Shown here in pieces: positions 1 to 9,253 of a DNA stretch of 64,000 nucleotides (positions within the stretch are counted from its first letter, which is position 1; every line of letters begins with the position of its first letter). Below the pieces are notes generated by a model. It had not been told where the DNA came from. It did no database searches and saw only the letters and a program-made list of their open reading frames with translations. Origin of the DNA: Trichopria drosophilae. Its lineage: Eukaryota > Arthropoda > Insecta > Hymenoptera > Diapriidae. The stretch is taken from the NCBI GenBank assembly GCA_030407085.1, contig CM059586.1, forward strand, positions 101,755,501 to 101,819,500, in the 5' to 3' direction. The translations under genes and the position numbers were made by a program.

Positions 1-690
1 AAGTCAAATAGAAAACATTAAGCATTAAGCAAACAAGTACTTTGGAGATATGGCCTTAACGAACGGTCCCACTGTCCAAACAAACCCGGCAATTCGAAAC
101 TCGGGTATAAAATATTACGAGTAATTAAAAAAAAAAAAGAAAAACATGCGCTTCATGTCAAATTGAGAGCAGATTTTATTACGCTTCACTCTCCGTTTTG
201 AACATACAAAAAGTGTTCACTATTCGATATGGTTTTGGAGATGCCCATCAGCTCGTTTAATGCAAACAGTGCAAACACTTGACACGCGAGAGTTAGGACT
301 ATCGAGTTTCTGGGAGGCATGTATGAATTTTGTTTTAATTCTCTCTCTCTCCCTCGCTCCCCACCTCTATTTTTGACAAACTCGTGTCGGTCTCCTGATA
401 TTTGATACACGTGTGGTATCCGGCAATTTACACAGAAAATTTCGATTCGCTGAAATATTTCTATTGACTAGTCTGAAAGTTCAATCAGTGAAAATGAGTG
501 TAATGTTGGTGATTAAGTTTTAATTTGAAATTTAATAACAATCAAAATACCAGAGAAAATAAACCGTAAACATGGAATTTGAACAATTTTTTAACATGAT
601 ATGTGAAAACTTTGAAAATAATGTTTTTGTAAATTTATAGAACATTTCAGAAACAGTGTAAGGATCTAATTTATTGCTGTACACTGTCGT
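1..690. other. AT-rich DNA, no gene seen
   Basis: I see no coding signal here. There is a short A-run near 128-138 and a CT-rich stretch at 341-360. The 74-residue antisense frame over 186-410 is low-complexity and matches nothing I know. Confidence 0.6.
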
Positions 691-1350
691 TTAATATACG
701 TTTATTATATGTACCTCTGGTTTAAACATTTTTAAGATCTATGATATAAACGTGCTTTAGTAACGTCTTTATTATGCTGTCATTTAATGTAAGTTTATGG
801 TCTATGTTTACAATAGGGGAGTATTATACGAAACGTATGTTAAACGTTAAAAAATCGTTTATGATGTACCATAAATAGCATATGTTCAAAGCGCGTTAAA
901 TAATTGTGTATTATTGTTATAAAACGCTAGTATTACATGCCGAAATATTGGCCTATAAGCCAATAAAAACACCATCTTTAATATACGCTTATTATACGTA
1001 AGTTTGGTTAAAAAATGGTTAAGGTATATGATTTAACGTACTTTGGTAACGTATTTATTAAACTGCCGTTGAATATAAGTTTATCTTGTACATTTACGTT
1101 AAGACCATAGTTTACGAAACGTGTTTTAAACGTTAAAAAATCGTTTATGATGTACCAGGAATAGTGTTTAACGTTCATTTAAGAATGGTGATAGTAAACG
1201 TTTAGTGGTAACACGTTCATTAAATCACCGATTAATGTACGTTTATTATTCGAGTATGTTAAAGGAAACGTATGTTAAACGTAAAAAAAAAAGTTTATTA
1301 AATGCCATAAATAGCAACCGTTTAAAGTGCGTTTAATAATGGTTAATATT
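691..1350. repeat. Diverged tandem repeat, period about 286 bp
   Basis: Two and a half diverged copies lie head to tail. Each unit opens near TTAATATACG(T/C)TTATTAT (691 and 977) and continues through a TTAACG/TAACG-rich middle to the block TTAAACGTTAAAAAATCG (840 and 1126), so the offset is 286 bp. A third copy from about 1180 has lost roughly 120 bp but keeps the TTTAGTGGTAACACG, TTAATGTACGTTTATTAT and GTATGTTAAACG blocks and ends with a GTTTAAAGTGCGTTTAATAA tail near 1320. The unit is rich in TTTA/TAAA and CGTTTA words and has no coding frame. I cannot assign it to a named satellite or transposon. Confidence 0.75.
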
Positions 1351-2610
1351 ATATACAAATATACATATTGTAAGATGTATATATTAGCATAAAGATACTC
1401 CGGTTATAAAACGCTTTTATAAATAAATTGAACATACATTTCATATGAATGAAGTATTTTGTTAACCATAAATTAAACGAATATTAAACAAGTATACGGC
1501 TACTAAAATAATCATTTAAAACCCGTATAAAAATGTATATCGAAACGTTTTTTTAGGCAGAAATCAACACGTTATTTTCACCTGCTCTTTAAACGTTGAA
1601 TAAGTCCCAATCATCCCACATAGGTTTAGCTCAATTATAAACGTTTATTAAACGATCAAGTCTTTACTGGGAATTTTTTTGGTCTTCGAATGTAAAGAAA
1701 ATTATTTTATTTGTTAGTTTCGGTGTATTCAATTCCTTATAATGAACAATGATAAAAAAATCGTAATAACTACATATTATTAGGAAAACTATCGAAAACC
1801 CATCTTAGGAAATATACTATTTCGATTCCTACTTAAAAGTATTTTTAAAATGATAAAATTCTTCAACGATGGAAATTCGTTTGCGGATTTTGTACAATTT
1901 TTTTTGTTAGAAAAAGCGAGAACCAATTTCAACTATTCATATAGTAAAAGAGTAAACCTTAGCATCAAATTTAGATTTTTTCTTTTGTACTGATTTAAAA
2001 ATTTACTACAGTTTCGTTAATTATAAATATTTTATAAAATTGTTTATCTTACAATACTATAATTAGTATAATTTTCATTAAAAAAATTATTAATCAATTT
2101 CCTTATTTTGTATTTCTCAATTATAAACACCCATATTAAAACAAAATCCATTAAAAAATAAAATACGTCGAAATTTGTAATAATGTAAAAACGTTTAATA
2201 ATAGTTGTTTTTATATCAAGGACGTAAAACTGAGTTTCACGCCTCGACAATAAAATGATGGCAGAGCCAGCTACAGGTTAATGATAGTGAACATTCTACG
2301 CCTGAGAAATGGGTTAATGTACTTTATTCAATATTAAGCAAAATGCTTTTATTTAAGCCACAATTTTCTAATTAAGGTATAAATAAAATTGATTATTACA
2401 GAATGGGTTATCACCTATATTACAAGTTTCTTGTTAACCTTGTAAAAAAGTTTCAAAAAAGATTCTTAAAAGTTCTTTAAAAAGAGTTTAAATAGTAATG
2501 ATTCAATAAAAAGTTTATATAATTTTTATAGTTTTGATAGTTACGTATTATATAAAATTTTGATAAAAAATATTTCCCTTTCTGAATTACAAAACTCCAT
2601 TTTGAACACA
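1351..2610. other. AT-rich DNA, no gene seen
   Basis: Very AT-rich, with no conserved frame, splice context or repeat that I can support. A TTATAAACGTTTATTAAACG word near 1634 echoes the tandem repeat upstream and may be a degraded fragment of it. Confidence 0.5.
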
Positions 2611-2620
2611 TTTTAGTACC

Positions 2621-2790
2621 GTCTTTAAATTTCTTGGAGTGAGAATTCACTCTGTATGGATTAAAATTGCTCAAGATGTAATTTTGACTAAACGAATGAG
2701 AATAACAATTTTCGTTGTTCGTAGAGTGGAAATTCACTAGTTATAGAGTAAAAAGTCACTCTTACTGTGTGAAAAGTAATTCTTGCAATA
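2621..2790. mobile_element. Diverged copy of the 4894-5105 palindromic MITE
   Basis: The left part (CTTTAAATTTCTTGGAGTG at 2622) resembles the left end of the element at 4894. The right part (AGAGTGGAAATTCACTAG near 2723, then GAGTAAAAAGTCACTC at 2746) resembles that element's right arm. The inner half of the left arm is missing, so this copy no longer folds as well. It is inferred to be an old, internally deleted relative. Confidence 0.4.
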
Positions 2791-4893
2791 AATGGCTGAA
2801 TTACGAATTCATTAAGAACTAATTCTCATAGTTCAGAACCGAATTTTCATCAAAATTCTATACAATTTGTATGTGAATATAAAAATTTATATTTTCATAC
2901 AATGATTTCTGTATAGACTCTTTATAATGTATTGTTAAACGAGGAGTTGTAGTTTTATTATAGGATAAATTTTATTTATCATATATATAAAAGAAAAATT
3001 CATTGAAAATGGTTCGTATAAGACACCTTAGATAGATATCTCAATTTCATAGTACTCTAATTTTCTAAAATAGGGAGTATATTGCACCAGGAAAATGATA
3101 AGAAACCGGAGTGATTAGGAAGCCCTTCTGGAGTCGCACGTAGCATCGATCGCTACATTTCTCTATATGACCTGTCGAAGATTTCGATGAGCTTGACCTC
3201 AGGAAGCCCTATCAAATTCTGACCCGGGCGTCACCCCAATTCCTAAAGGGAAGATTATCAACTATAAGTGAAAGTGCAAAATGTAGTTGTTAACTTTATT
3301 AACTTGCTATTTTACTCCATATTTCATCCAATCATTGGGAATTCAAAATATAGTAACAACTGATAATGATTCGTAAATGTGCAAAAGAAGAAACACAAAA
3401 TTATAAGAAATTAATGAAAAAATACAAAAATATGTACTTTCATTCAGAACTTTCCGAGTATGTAAACCGAATGGACAAAATATAATTTAATCTTTGAAAA
3501 ATTAAAAATTGGTCCCCAAAAGCGAAATTACCATCGGTCGATATTGCAGTGTAGAAACATTTATCACTTCATTTTATTAGGTATCGTCAGTTATTACGTT
3601 CAAAATTTACTTTTGAAAATAAACCCTCTCAGTGATTGGTCCATAACGGTTAAAGCGATTTAAGGAAAAATTAACTTAAGTTTTAATCACACCTTCGAAC
3701 TAATGCGTTCAATACAAAAGAGAATTAAATGGCGCGCTGCATAGCGTTAATAAATTACTGCAATAATTTCACGAATTACGGATTAAGAGATGATCGTATT
3801 ATAGGAAATGAAATCCCTCAAAGATTTCTCCGTTATCGCTTTACGCTGAGTAATTATGCGCACTCGCGGTATTGAGGTAACGCCGCCAGCGTTTTACACG
3901 GTTACGCAACGTGCCACCTTCTTGCCAACAAAGAAACTAATTATTACCAAGGAATAAAACTTAATTAATATTATCCGCAGCGTTTTATCGAGTATCTCAA
4001 ATGAAATGATCGGTACGAATAAATGTTTTCCGATAAGAACACCTTCTTTAGACACTTTTTTTAATTTCATTGAGATCTGTAATAAATACACTCGAAACAG
4101 TCGAAGAGAATTAGTATGAATTTCATTTGCAATTACATGTTTTTTAATTCGACCAATTTTTGTTGTGATTGGGTCATGACGTGGGACATATTGTAATGTT
4201 GACAATGCAACGCCATTTATGCCTAGTTTTATATTCGTTTCCAAAAGTTCCACCCTCCATTCCCTGATCAACTTGAGCTTTTATTTCTTAAAAGTCTTTA
4301 AGTGATGAAAATTGTTTACTTGATAACGTCAATACCTAACCTAAAATTCAAATTAAACAAAAAATGTGTACATTTTCTAATCTTTCTATTTTCTATAATT
4401 GCACAGAACATTTTTGCGTAAACAGTTCAAAAACGAGGTAGGATTCGCAAGAATAAATCACGGGTTTACTCATTCAGTTTGCGTTATTACCTACAAAATT
4501 TATTCTTACAAATTCTCAATTGTCTTTCAGTCAATTTCGCTTACATTATGTCGTATGAACTTTTAGGAAACTTCGAAAAGTAACTTTAAAATAGGAATAA
4601 ATTGCTAATTCATCAAAAACATATACTTTTAAATAAAAATATGTCGTCGGTAAAATCGAATTTGATTAAAACAGCGAGTTGGGGTTTAGCAGCCTAAGTT
4701 CAAGAGTCAATTTTGGTAATTTTGTGCACATAACGTATGTAAGCTCTTGAATCGTACAAAAAAGTATAACTCTATGTAAAGATTCAAACTTTCAAATTAA
4801 CTTTTCAATATATTTTAAAATAAGACTTTATACTGAAAAGTGAATAACATATTTGATTAATGCCCCAAAAAATATGTTAAGAAACGTTAGGAT
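2791..4893. other. AT-rich DNA with a small GC pocket, no gene seen
   Basis: Mostly AT-rich. A slightly GC-richer pocket at about 3110-3245 contains AGGAAGCCCT twice, and another lies at about 3720-3900. The antisense frame at 3894-4271 (125 residues) has no recognisable motif. Nothing else is supportable. Confidence 0.5.
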
Positions 4894-5105
4894 TTTACAC
4901 TCTAAATTTCTTAAAGTGAAAATTGAGCCACTTTCTGCTAAAAGTGACTTTTTCACTATTTCTAAAGTGGAAATCTTACTTTATTAAAAGTAATCGGAAA
5001 CATGTCACTCTAATAAAGTGAAATTTCCACTTTCGAAATAGTTAAAAAGTCACTTTCAGCAGAGAGTGTGAACATTTTCGAGTGGGAAACTTAAAGGGCG
5101 TTTAG
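4894..5105. mobile_element. Palindromic MITE-like foldback, about 210 bp
   Basis: A nearly symmetrical inverted repeat. The arm at 4929-4985 (starting CACTTTCTGCTAAAAGTGAC) pairs with 5012-5068, whose reverse complement starts CACTCTCTGCTGAAAGTGAC. The loop is about 26 bp. Weaker complementarity continues outwards to CTTAAAGTG on the left and CCACTC/CTTAAAG on the right. The inner arms differ at only a few positions. There is no coding capacity, so it would be non-autonomous if it is a transposon. I cannot define a target-site duplication or a superfamily. Confidence 0.65.
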
Positions 5106-6472
5106 GCACGCTTAAAAATACGTTGTAAAATCTTCTTTAAAGTATACTTATAAATCTCCTATCACGTGTTTAACTTGCCATTGGTTATCCTACACCGTAA
5201 AATCGACATTTCAGTAATAAAAAATGTTGACATTTCTTTTTATTTTTATTAATTGACACTGTTAAGTTTATAATAGGGGACAAATATTCTAAGATATAAA
5301 TGGGCATTTTTCTAGGTTGAAAATAAACATAGATTACTACGTTTTCGGCTGATGTTTTTAGACTCCCGTAACAAAAATTGAAAAAATTTTATTCTAAAAT
5401 TTTTTTATTAGCGATAATAAATAATGAGTAAAAAAACTGTATTTCTTATCTTTAAATATAAAAACTATACAAGATATATAATATAAGTACATCTGCATCT
5501 ACCATTAGGCTATTGTTTAGTTTCAACTTTGACTTTATTCAACTTTATACAACTTTATGCAAAAACGAGTTACGCCAACTGTTTCTTACTCTTGAAGTGC
5601 TGTAAAAACAAAAAAAAATATGTTCCATTAGTGTGCCCCTAAAATAATTTTTGACGATTTTGAACATTGAAAAGTTAAAAGTTCTGTAGAATTACTCATA
5701 TCAATCTGCATATTTTCCTATTCACTTCCATTTTAAAAGATAATATATGTACGCCCTTTATCTGTACTGTAGTTGCAATTTTCTAGAGGCTCGAAAATTC
5801 AAATTTATAACCTCAAAATAAAAATATTCCTTATTTAATTGAGTATCGACTGTGTGTTTTTTTGTTATTATTATTTAACGGACGGAAATATTTTACCATA
5901 TAATTAGTAAGATTTGCGAGATCTGTAGGTCCACTTCCTAGATGGCGCCATAGGTCACATTTGTGGAGGAAAAGTGGAACCTACACAAAGTTACCTACAC
6001 CTACTACAGCGATTATGAGTCAATTTCCGCCAGTCAAACAATATTTATTATTGGATAAATTTTCAATTTTCAGTCTTACTAATTATTTCTTTTATTTGCA
6101 AACAACTATTTTAATTTGCTTTCATTTTGTCAAATTTTCAAAGACAAAGTGAAGAAAATCACGCTGGAGGCATGCTATATCGAAATTTTGGCTTTTCGGT
6201 GTGCTGATTTTCGGAACTTTGTTCCCCAGCCTTTAAAACGACCACATCAGTTTTTGGGACTGTCCAAAAAAGTATCAAAGTTACAAAACGAATTTTACTA
6301 AATATATCGTTGATGTGAAAACCATAACACATTTCATTAAAATAATCATGTCAGGTTAATGAGTTCATCTTAAAAGGTATCAATTTTACTAAATATACCG
6401 ACAATTTATAAACAACTAATTAAATTTTTAGTTGTTTTAATCAAATATATCAAATCAAATAGGAAATCATCT
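5106..6472. other. AT-rich DNA, no gene seen
   Basis: No coding signal or strong repeat. Around 5519-5560 there are short ACTTTAT/CAACTTTAT reiterations. Confidence 0.5.
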
Positions 6473-6640
6473 AAAAGGAGCCCGCACCAAATACATTAAA
6501 AATTGCTCTCGGTAGAATGTTACTAAACTTGATATTATTTGTTCATATGATTGTGAACAAAAAATCTTAGTACCAAAAGTAAAAAAAATGGAGAGTTTTT
6601 TTGTTATAAATAATTTAAAATGCGAAATTCGTAGTTAGCA
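6473..6640 (+). repeat. Dispersed repeat, copy 1
   Basis: This stretch, from about CCAAATACATTAAAAATTGC to GCGAAATTCGTAGTT, is repeated in reverse complement at 10365-10535 with clear but incomplete identity. A central part (AAAAATCTTAGTACCAAAAG to ATAATTGAAAATGCG) occurs a third time as an insertion at 7017-7098. The element it belongs to is unknown to me. It has no coding frame. Confidence 0.7.
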
Positions 6641-6766
6641 AGAAAAACAAAAAAATAAGTAATCGAAAAATATTTTCAGTTTTCTGGATAAAAGTAGTGA
6701 TAATTTAAGTTTTTTAATTCATGAATACAAATACGAATTAATTGAACTGTTTTTGAAATGTTTACA

Positions 6767-6915
6767 TTAAAATGCAGATTCAAAATAGCGATTTAATAGT
6801 ATAAAATTCTTTTCTGGTTTAATTTGTGCAATATTAGTTTTGAAGGAAGTTGAAACTAATATTACTTTTGTATTCCTGAACATTTTTGCAAGAGGCTCAG
6901 AAATAGGATGAACTA
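6767..6915 (-). pseudogene. Penelope-like element: RT-to-endonuclease linker fragment, locally inverted
   Basis: Read on the minus strand, this gives a segment of the type HPISEPLAKMFRNTKV...TSFKTNIAQIKPEKN. That pattern (a ...SE.L...FR.. block, then a ..T......KP.K block) is what I know from the region just upstream of the GIY-YIG nuclease in Penelope-like retroelement proteins. The nuclease itself follows on the opposite strand from about 6916. Flipping this roughly 150-bp piece restores the normal order linker then nuclease, so a local inversion is inferred. The far breakpoint is not visible. The piece is a fragment and is not functional. Confidence 0.55.
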
Positions 6916-7334
6916 CCTGTTGAAAAACTAAGTGGAGTTGTCTATAAAATACCTTGTCTTTACTGTCAAAAATCGTATATAGGACAGACAATCAGACCGC
7001 TAAAAATACGACTAAACTGTCTAAACAAAAAATCTTAGTACCAAAAGTAAAAGAAGTGGACAGTTTTTTTGTTATAAATAATTGAAAATGCGAAAATGCG
7101 ACTAAATGAACATAAGAGAAACATTTTTGCAAAACACAGTTTTCTGGCCTAACCCATCATCGACTAAAAACTTGGCACGATATCGACCATACCAACACAA
7201 AAATTCTTACAAAGGAAAAAAACTGGAGAAAACTAGGTCACCTTGAAAACTACTATATAAAAAACGAGAACAATATAGTCAACATGAGATTTGAAGTGTC
7301 GAAATTACCAGATATTTACCATCCATTTCTCTAA
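6916..7334 (+). pseudogene. Penelope-like element GIY-YIG endonuclease, broken 3' end
   Basis: GIY-YIG nucleases of Penelope-like retroelements nick DNA for target-primed reverse transcription. From about 6934 the frame reads GVVYKIPCLYCQKSYIGQT, the family's signature: the VYKIPC...C core with paired cysteines, YIG, then the R in RPLKIRL. After an 82-bp insertion (7017-7098) the frame resumes as RLNEHKRN. It then shifts by one near 7150-7160 and continues with KTWHDIDHTNTKIL and W..LGHLENYYI, typical of the nuclease C-terminus, to a TAA at 7332-7334. The reverse transcriptase domain is absent. The upstream linker is inverted. This is a dead 5'-truncated copy. Confidence 0.75.
7017..7098 (+). 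repeat. 82-bp insertion inside the GIY-YIG frame, flanked by an 8-bp duplication
   Basis: CGACTAAA occurs at 7009-7016 and again at 7099-7106, exactly flanking this insertion. Removing the insertion and one copy rejoins the frame as ...KIRLNEHKRN. The inserted DNA matches part of the dispersed repeat at 6473-6640 and 10365-10535. The 8-bp duplication is what hAT-like or P-like transposition would leave, but the inserted ends show no terminal inverted repeat, so template switching is also possible. Confidence 0.6.
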
Positions 7335-7440
7335 TCGTGGTAAAATAATAATTAATATTAATATATGCTCGTAAATAACGGTTCCTATATTCTTAGTACT
7401 TAAATACTAATACACGTATAACCTTATAATCCGTGTTATA

Positions 7441-7520
7441 GTATAAATACAGCAGAATCGCGCCGGCTTTTTCTAGATTTTCTGAAGAGGACTCAAATCA
7501 GAGTCGAAACGTCAAATTGA
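7441..7520 (+). ncRNA. Hammerhead-like ribozyme motif in the Penelope-like element terminal region
   Basis: About 150 bp after the nuclease stop codon comes CTGAAGA (7482-7488, matching the CUGANGA core), an extra G, the helix GACTC/GAGTC (7490-7494 with 7501-7505, loop AAATCA), GAAAC (7506-7510) and GTC (7511-7513). Penelope-like elements are known to carry minimal hammerhead ribozymes in their terminal repeats, and a TATAAATA word precedes it (7442-7449). Stem III would be almost absent (GAAACGTC) and stem I is only TTT/AAA with weak extension. The unpaired G after CTGAAGA departs from the canonical core, so activity is doubtful. Confidence 0.5.
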
Positions 7521-7531
7521 AAAATTTCTTT

Positions 7532-8205
7532 TTGTAATTGCGGGCGTAAAGTTCGTGCGTAAAGTACTTTTGATGCCTATCTTTCGCGCCTAAAGTAAAC
7601 TTTTATGCACTCCCGACGACGAAATTCGTAAAATGACCGGTCGTGCGTAAAGTTATACTTTACGCACTCAAACAGGCATCAAAACTTTACGCACTCACTT
7701 TACGCGCGCAAATACAAAAAATAGGATACCTAACACATGTGTAAAGTATAACTGTTACGCACGGGTCGGGAACTTTACACATCACTCGGCGCCTTCGGCG
7801 CCTCGTATGTCTGGTTCCCGTCCCGTGCGTAAAAGTATACTTTACACCCTTGTTAGGTAATGTACTATTTTGTAATTGTGTGCGTAAACATCGTGCGTAA
7901 AGTACTTTTGATGCCTGTTGTTCATGCGTAAAGTTCACTTTTACGCACTCCCGACGACGGTGAAGTGAACGGTCGTGCGTAAAGTTGTACTTTACGCACT
8001 CAACCAGGCATCAAAACTTTACGCACCCTCGTTACGCACCCAATTATAAAAACTAGGATACCTAACATGGGTGTAAAGTATAACTGTTACGCATCGGTCG
8101 GGAATTTTACACATCACTCGGCGCCTTCGTCGCCTCGTATGTTTAGTTCCCGCCCTGTGCGTAAAAGTACACTTTACACCCTTGTTAGATAATATACTAT
8201 TCCTC
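7532..8205. repeat. Two tandem 338-bp units made of nested palindromes
   Basis: Copy 1 (7532-7869) and copy 2 (7870-about 8205) align almost end to end, offset 338 bp. The word GTGCGTAAAGT or its reverse complement ACTTTACGCAC recurs many times. Each unit is two nested inverted repeats. The first is bounded by GTGCGTAAAGT...TTTTGATGCCT and its complement AGGCATCAAAACTTTACGCAC. The second runs from ATACCTAACA.GTGTAAAGTATAA to the complementary TACACTTTACACCCTTGTTAG. Copy 1 contains the perfect hairpin GGCGCCTTCGGCGCC with a C(TTCG)G-type loop, which is mutated in copy 2. There is no coding frame. A tandemly duplicated palindromic transposon is likely. Confidence 0.8.
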
Positions 8206-8403
8206 CATTTAGACCCTTACTTCATTTTGTTTATTTAGTAAAATCTATTGTCCTCCACCACTTCACCCTTAAACACACATGTTTCTTTTAATTCCTTTAT
8301 TATTCTATATTTTTTCATTTTAATTAAACTTGTTCTCCCATCTTTAATATTTACTAAAAAAATAACTAATGACCGATACATACCAAAACTATTTAAACAA
8401 TAT
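8206..8403. other. AT-rich spacer, nothing seen
   Basis: Short AT-rich linker between the palindromic tandem repeat and the 842-bp TIR element. Confidence 0.5.
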
Positions 8404-8405
8404 TA

Positions 8406-8671
8406 GGGGAAGTAGGGGCAAAGTAGGATGATTTTGGAAAAACTTGTATACAAAAAATATGGGGCATAAGAATAGTTAGGTGTAGTTTAGAAACCCTTAT
8501 TTAGGTCCTCAACTAACTTATTATGAAACGCATTTAAAAAAAGTATCTGTTTAATATTCCAAATGTCACGAAAAAACTTCTTTTTTAAAAATCTAAAAAT
8601 CCAGGGGCAAAGTGGGACGGGTTGTTAAAATTACTTCTGGAAGGGTTCGTCAGAGCCAGAGAGAGAGAGCC

Positions 8672-8708
<37 letters not shown>

Positions 8709-9247
8709 GAGGGAGAGAGAGAGAGAGAGAGAGAGATTAAAAATTTATTTCTTAGTATCCTGGCCACTGCGAGTCGTGCACACAACTCAAGAGAGAAAGA
8801 GAGAGGGAGAGGGAGATAAAGAGAGAGAGGAAAAGAGAATTCTTACTTATCTCTGTAAACCTAAATCAAAACGGAATACATCCCACTTTGGCCCACCCGC
8901 TTTGCCCCAAAATAGAATTTTTTTAAAAACGCCGTAAAGAATCATCTTCAACCCCAAAGGAAACAAATAAAAAACGAAAATTGAGTGTAAGAGAAGACTA
9001 TTAAGTCATCCAATTCAGATTTTAATTACGCTTAATTTATTGATACTTACTAATCTATTGAAAATATGTAGGAATTTTTCAAATTGACTTCGACTTCCTA
9101 GGTCATGTTCAAAATATGTTTCAAAATTTGTATTACGATAACTCTTTTGTAAATAAACAATGCAAACAAATACATGGGAAATGTTCTAATACAGCGAAAC
9201 GCCAAAATCCCACATTGCCCCGTGTTCCACTTTGCCCCTACTTCCCC
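8406..9247. mobile_element. 842-bp non-autonomous TIR transposon with TA flanks
   Basis: The left end GGGGAAGTAGGGGCAAAG at 8406 is matched exactly, in reverse complement, by the right end at 9230-9247. TA lies immediately outside both ends (8404-8405 and 9248-9249), consistent with a Tc1/mariner-type TA duplication. The motif GGGGCAAAGT(G)GG recurs internally: at 8603, in complement at about 8882-8911, and in complement at 9208-9239. These may be subterminal transposase-binding repeats. The interior holds two GA-rich microsatellites and no transposase frame, so the element would depend on an enzyme encoded elsewhere. Confidence 0.75.
8657..8736. repeat. (GA)n microsatellite
   Basis: Near-pure GA repeat with a few CA and GG interruptions, inside the 842-bp element. 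A second shorter GA/GAGG stretch lies at about 8788-8839. The long Leu/Ser and Arg/Glu reading frames crossing it on both strands are artefacts of the repeat. Confidence 0.95.
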
Positions 9248-9253
9248 TATATG

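Noticed and set aside
8585..8819. Leu/Ser-rich and Arg/Glu-rich frames on both strands
   Set aside because: They are translations of the GA microsatellite inside the 842-bp transposon and exist on both strands for that reason.
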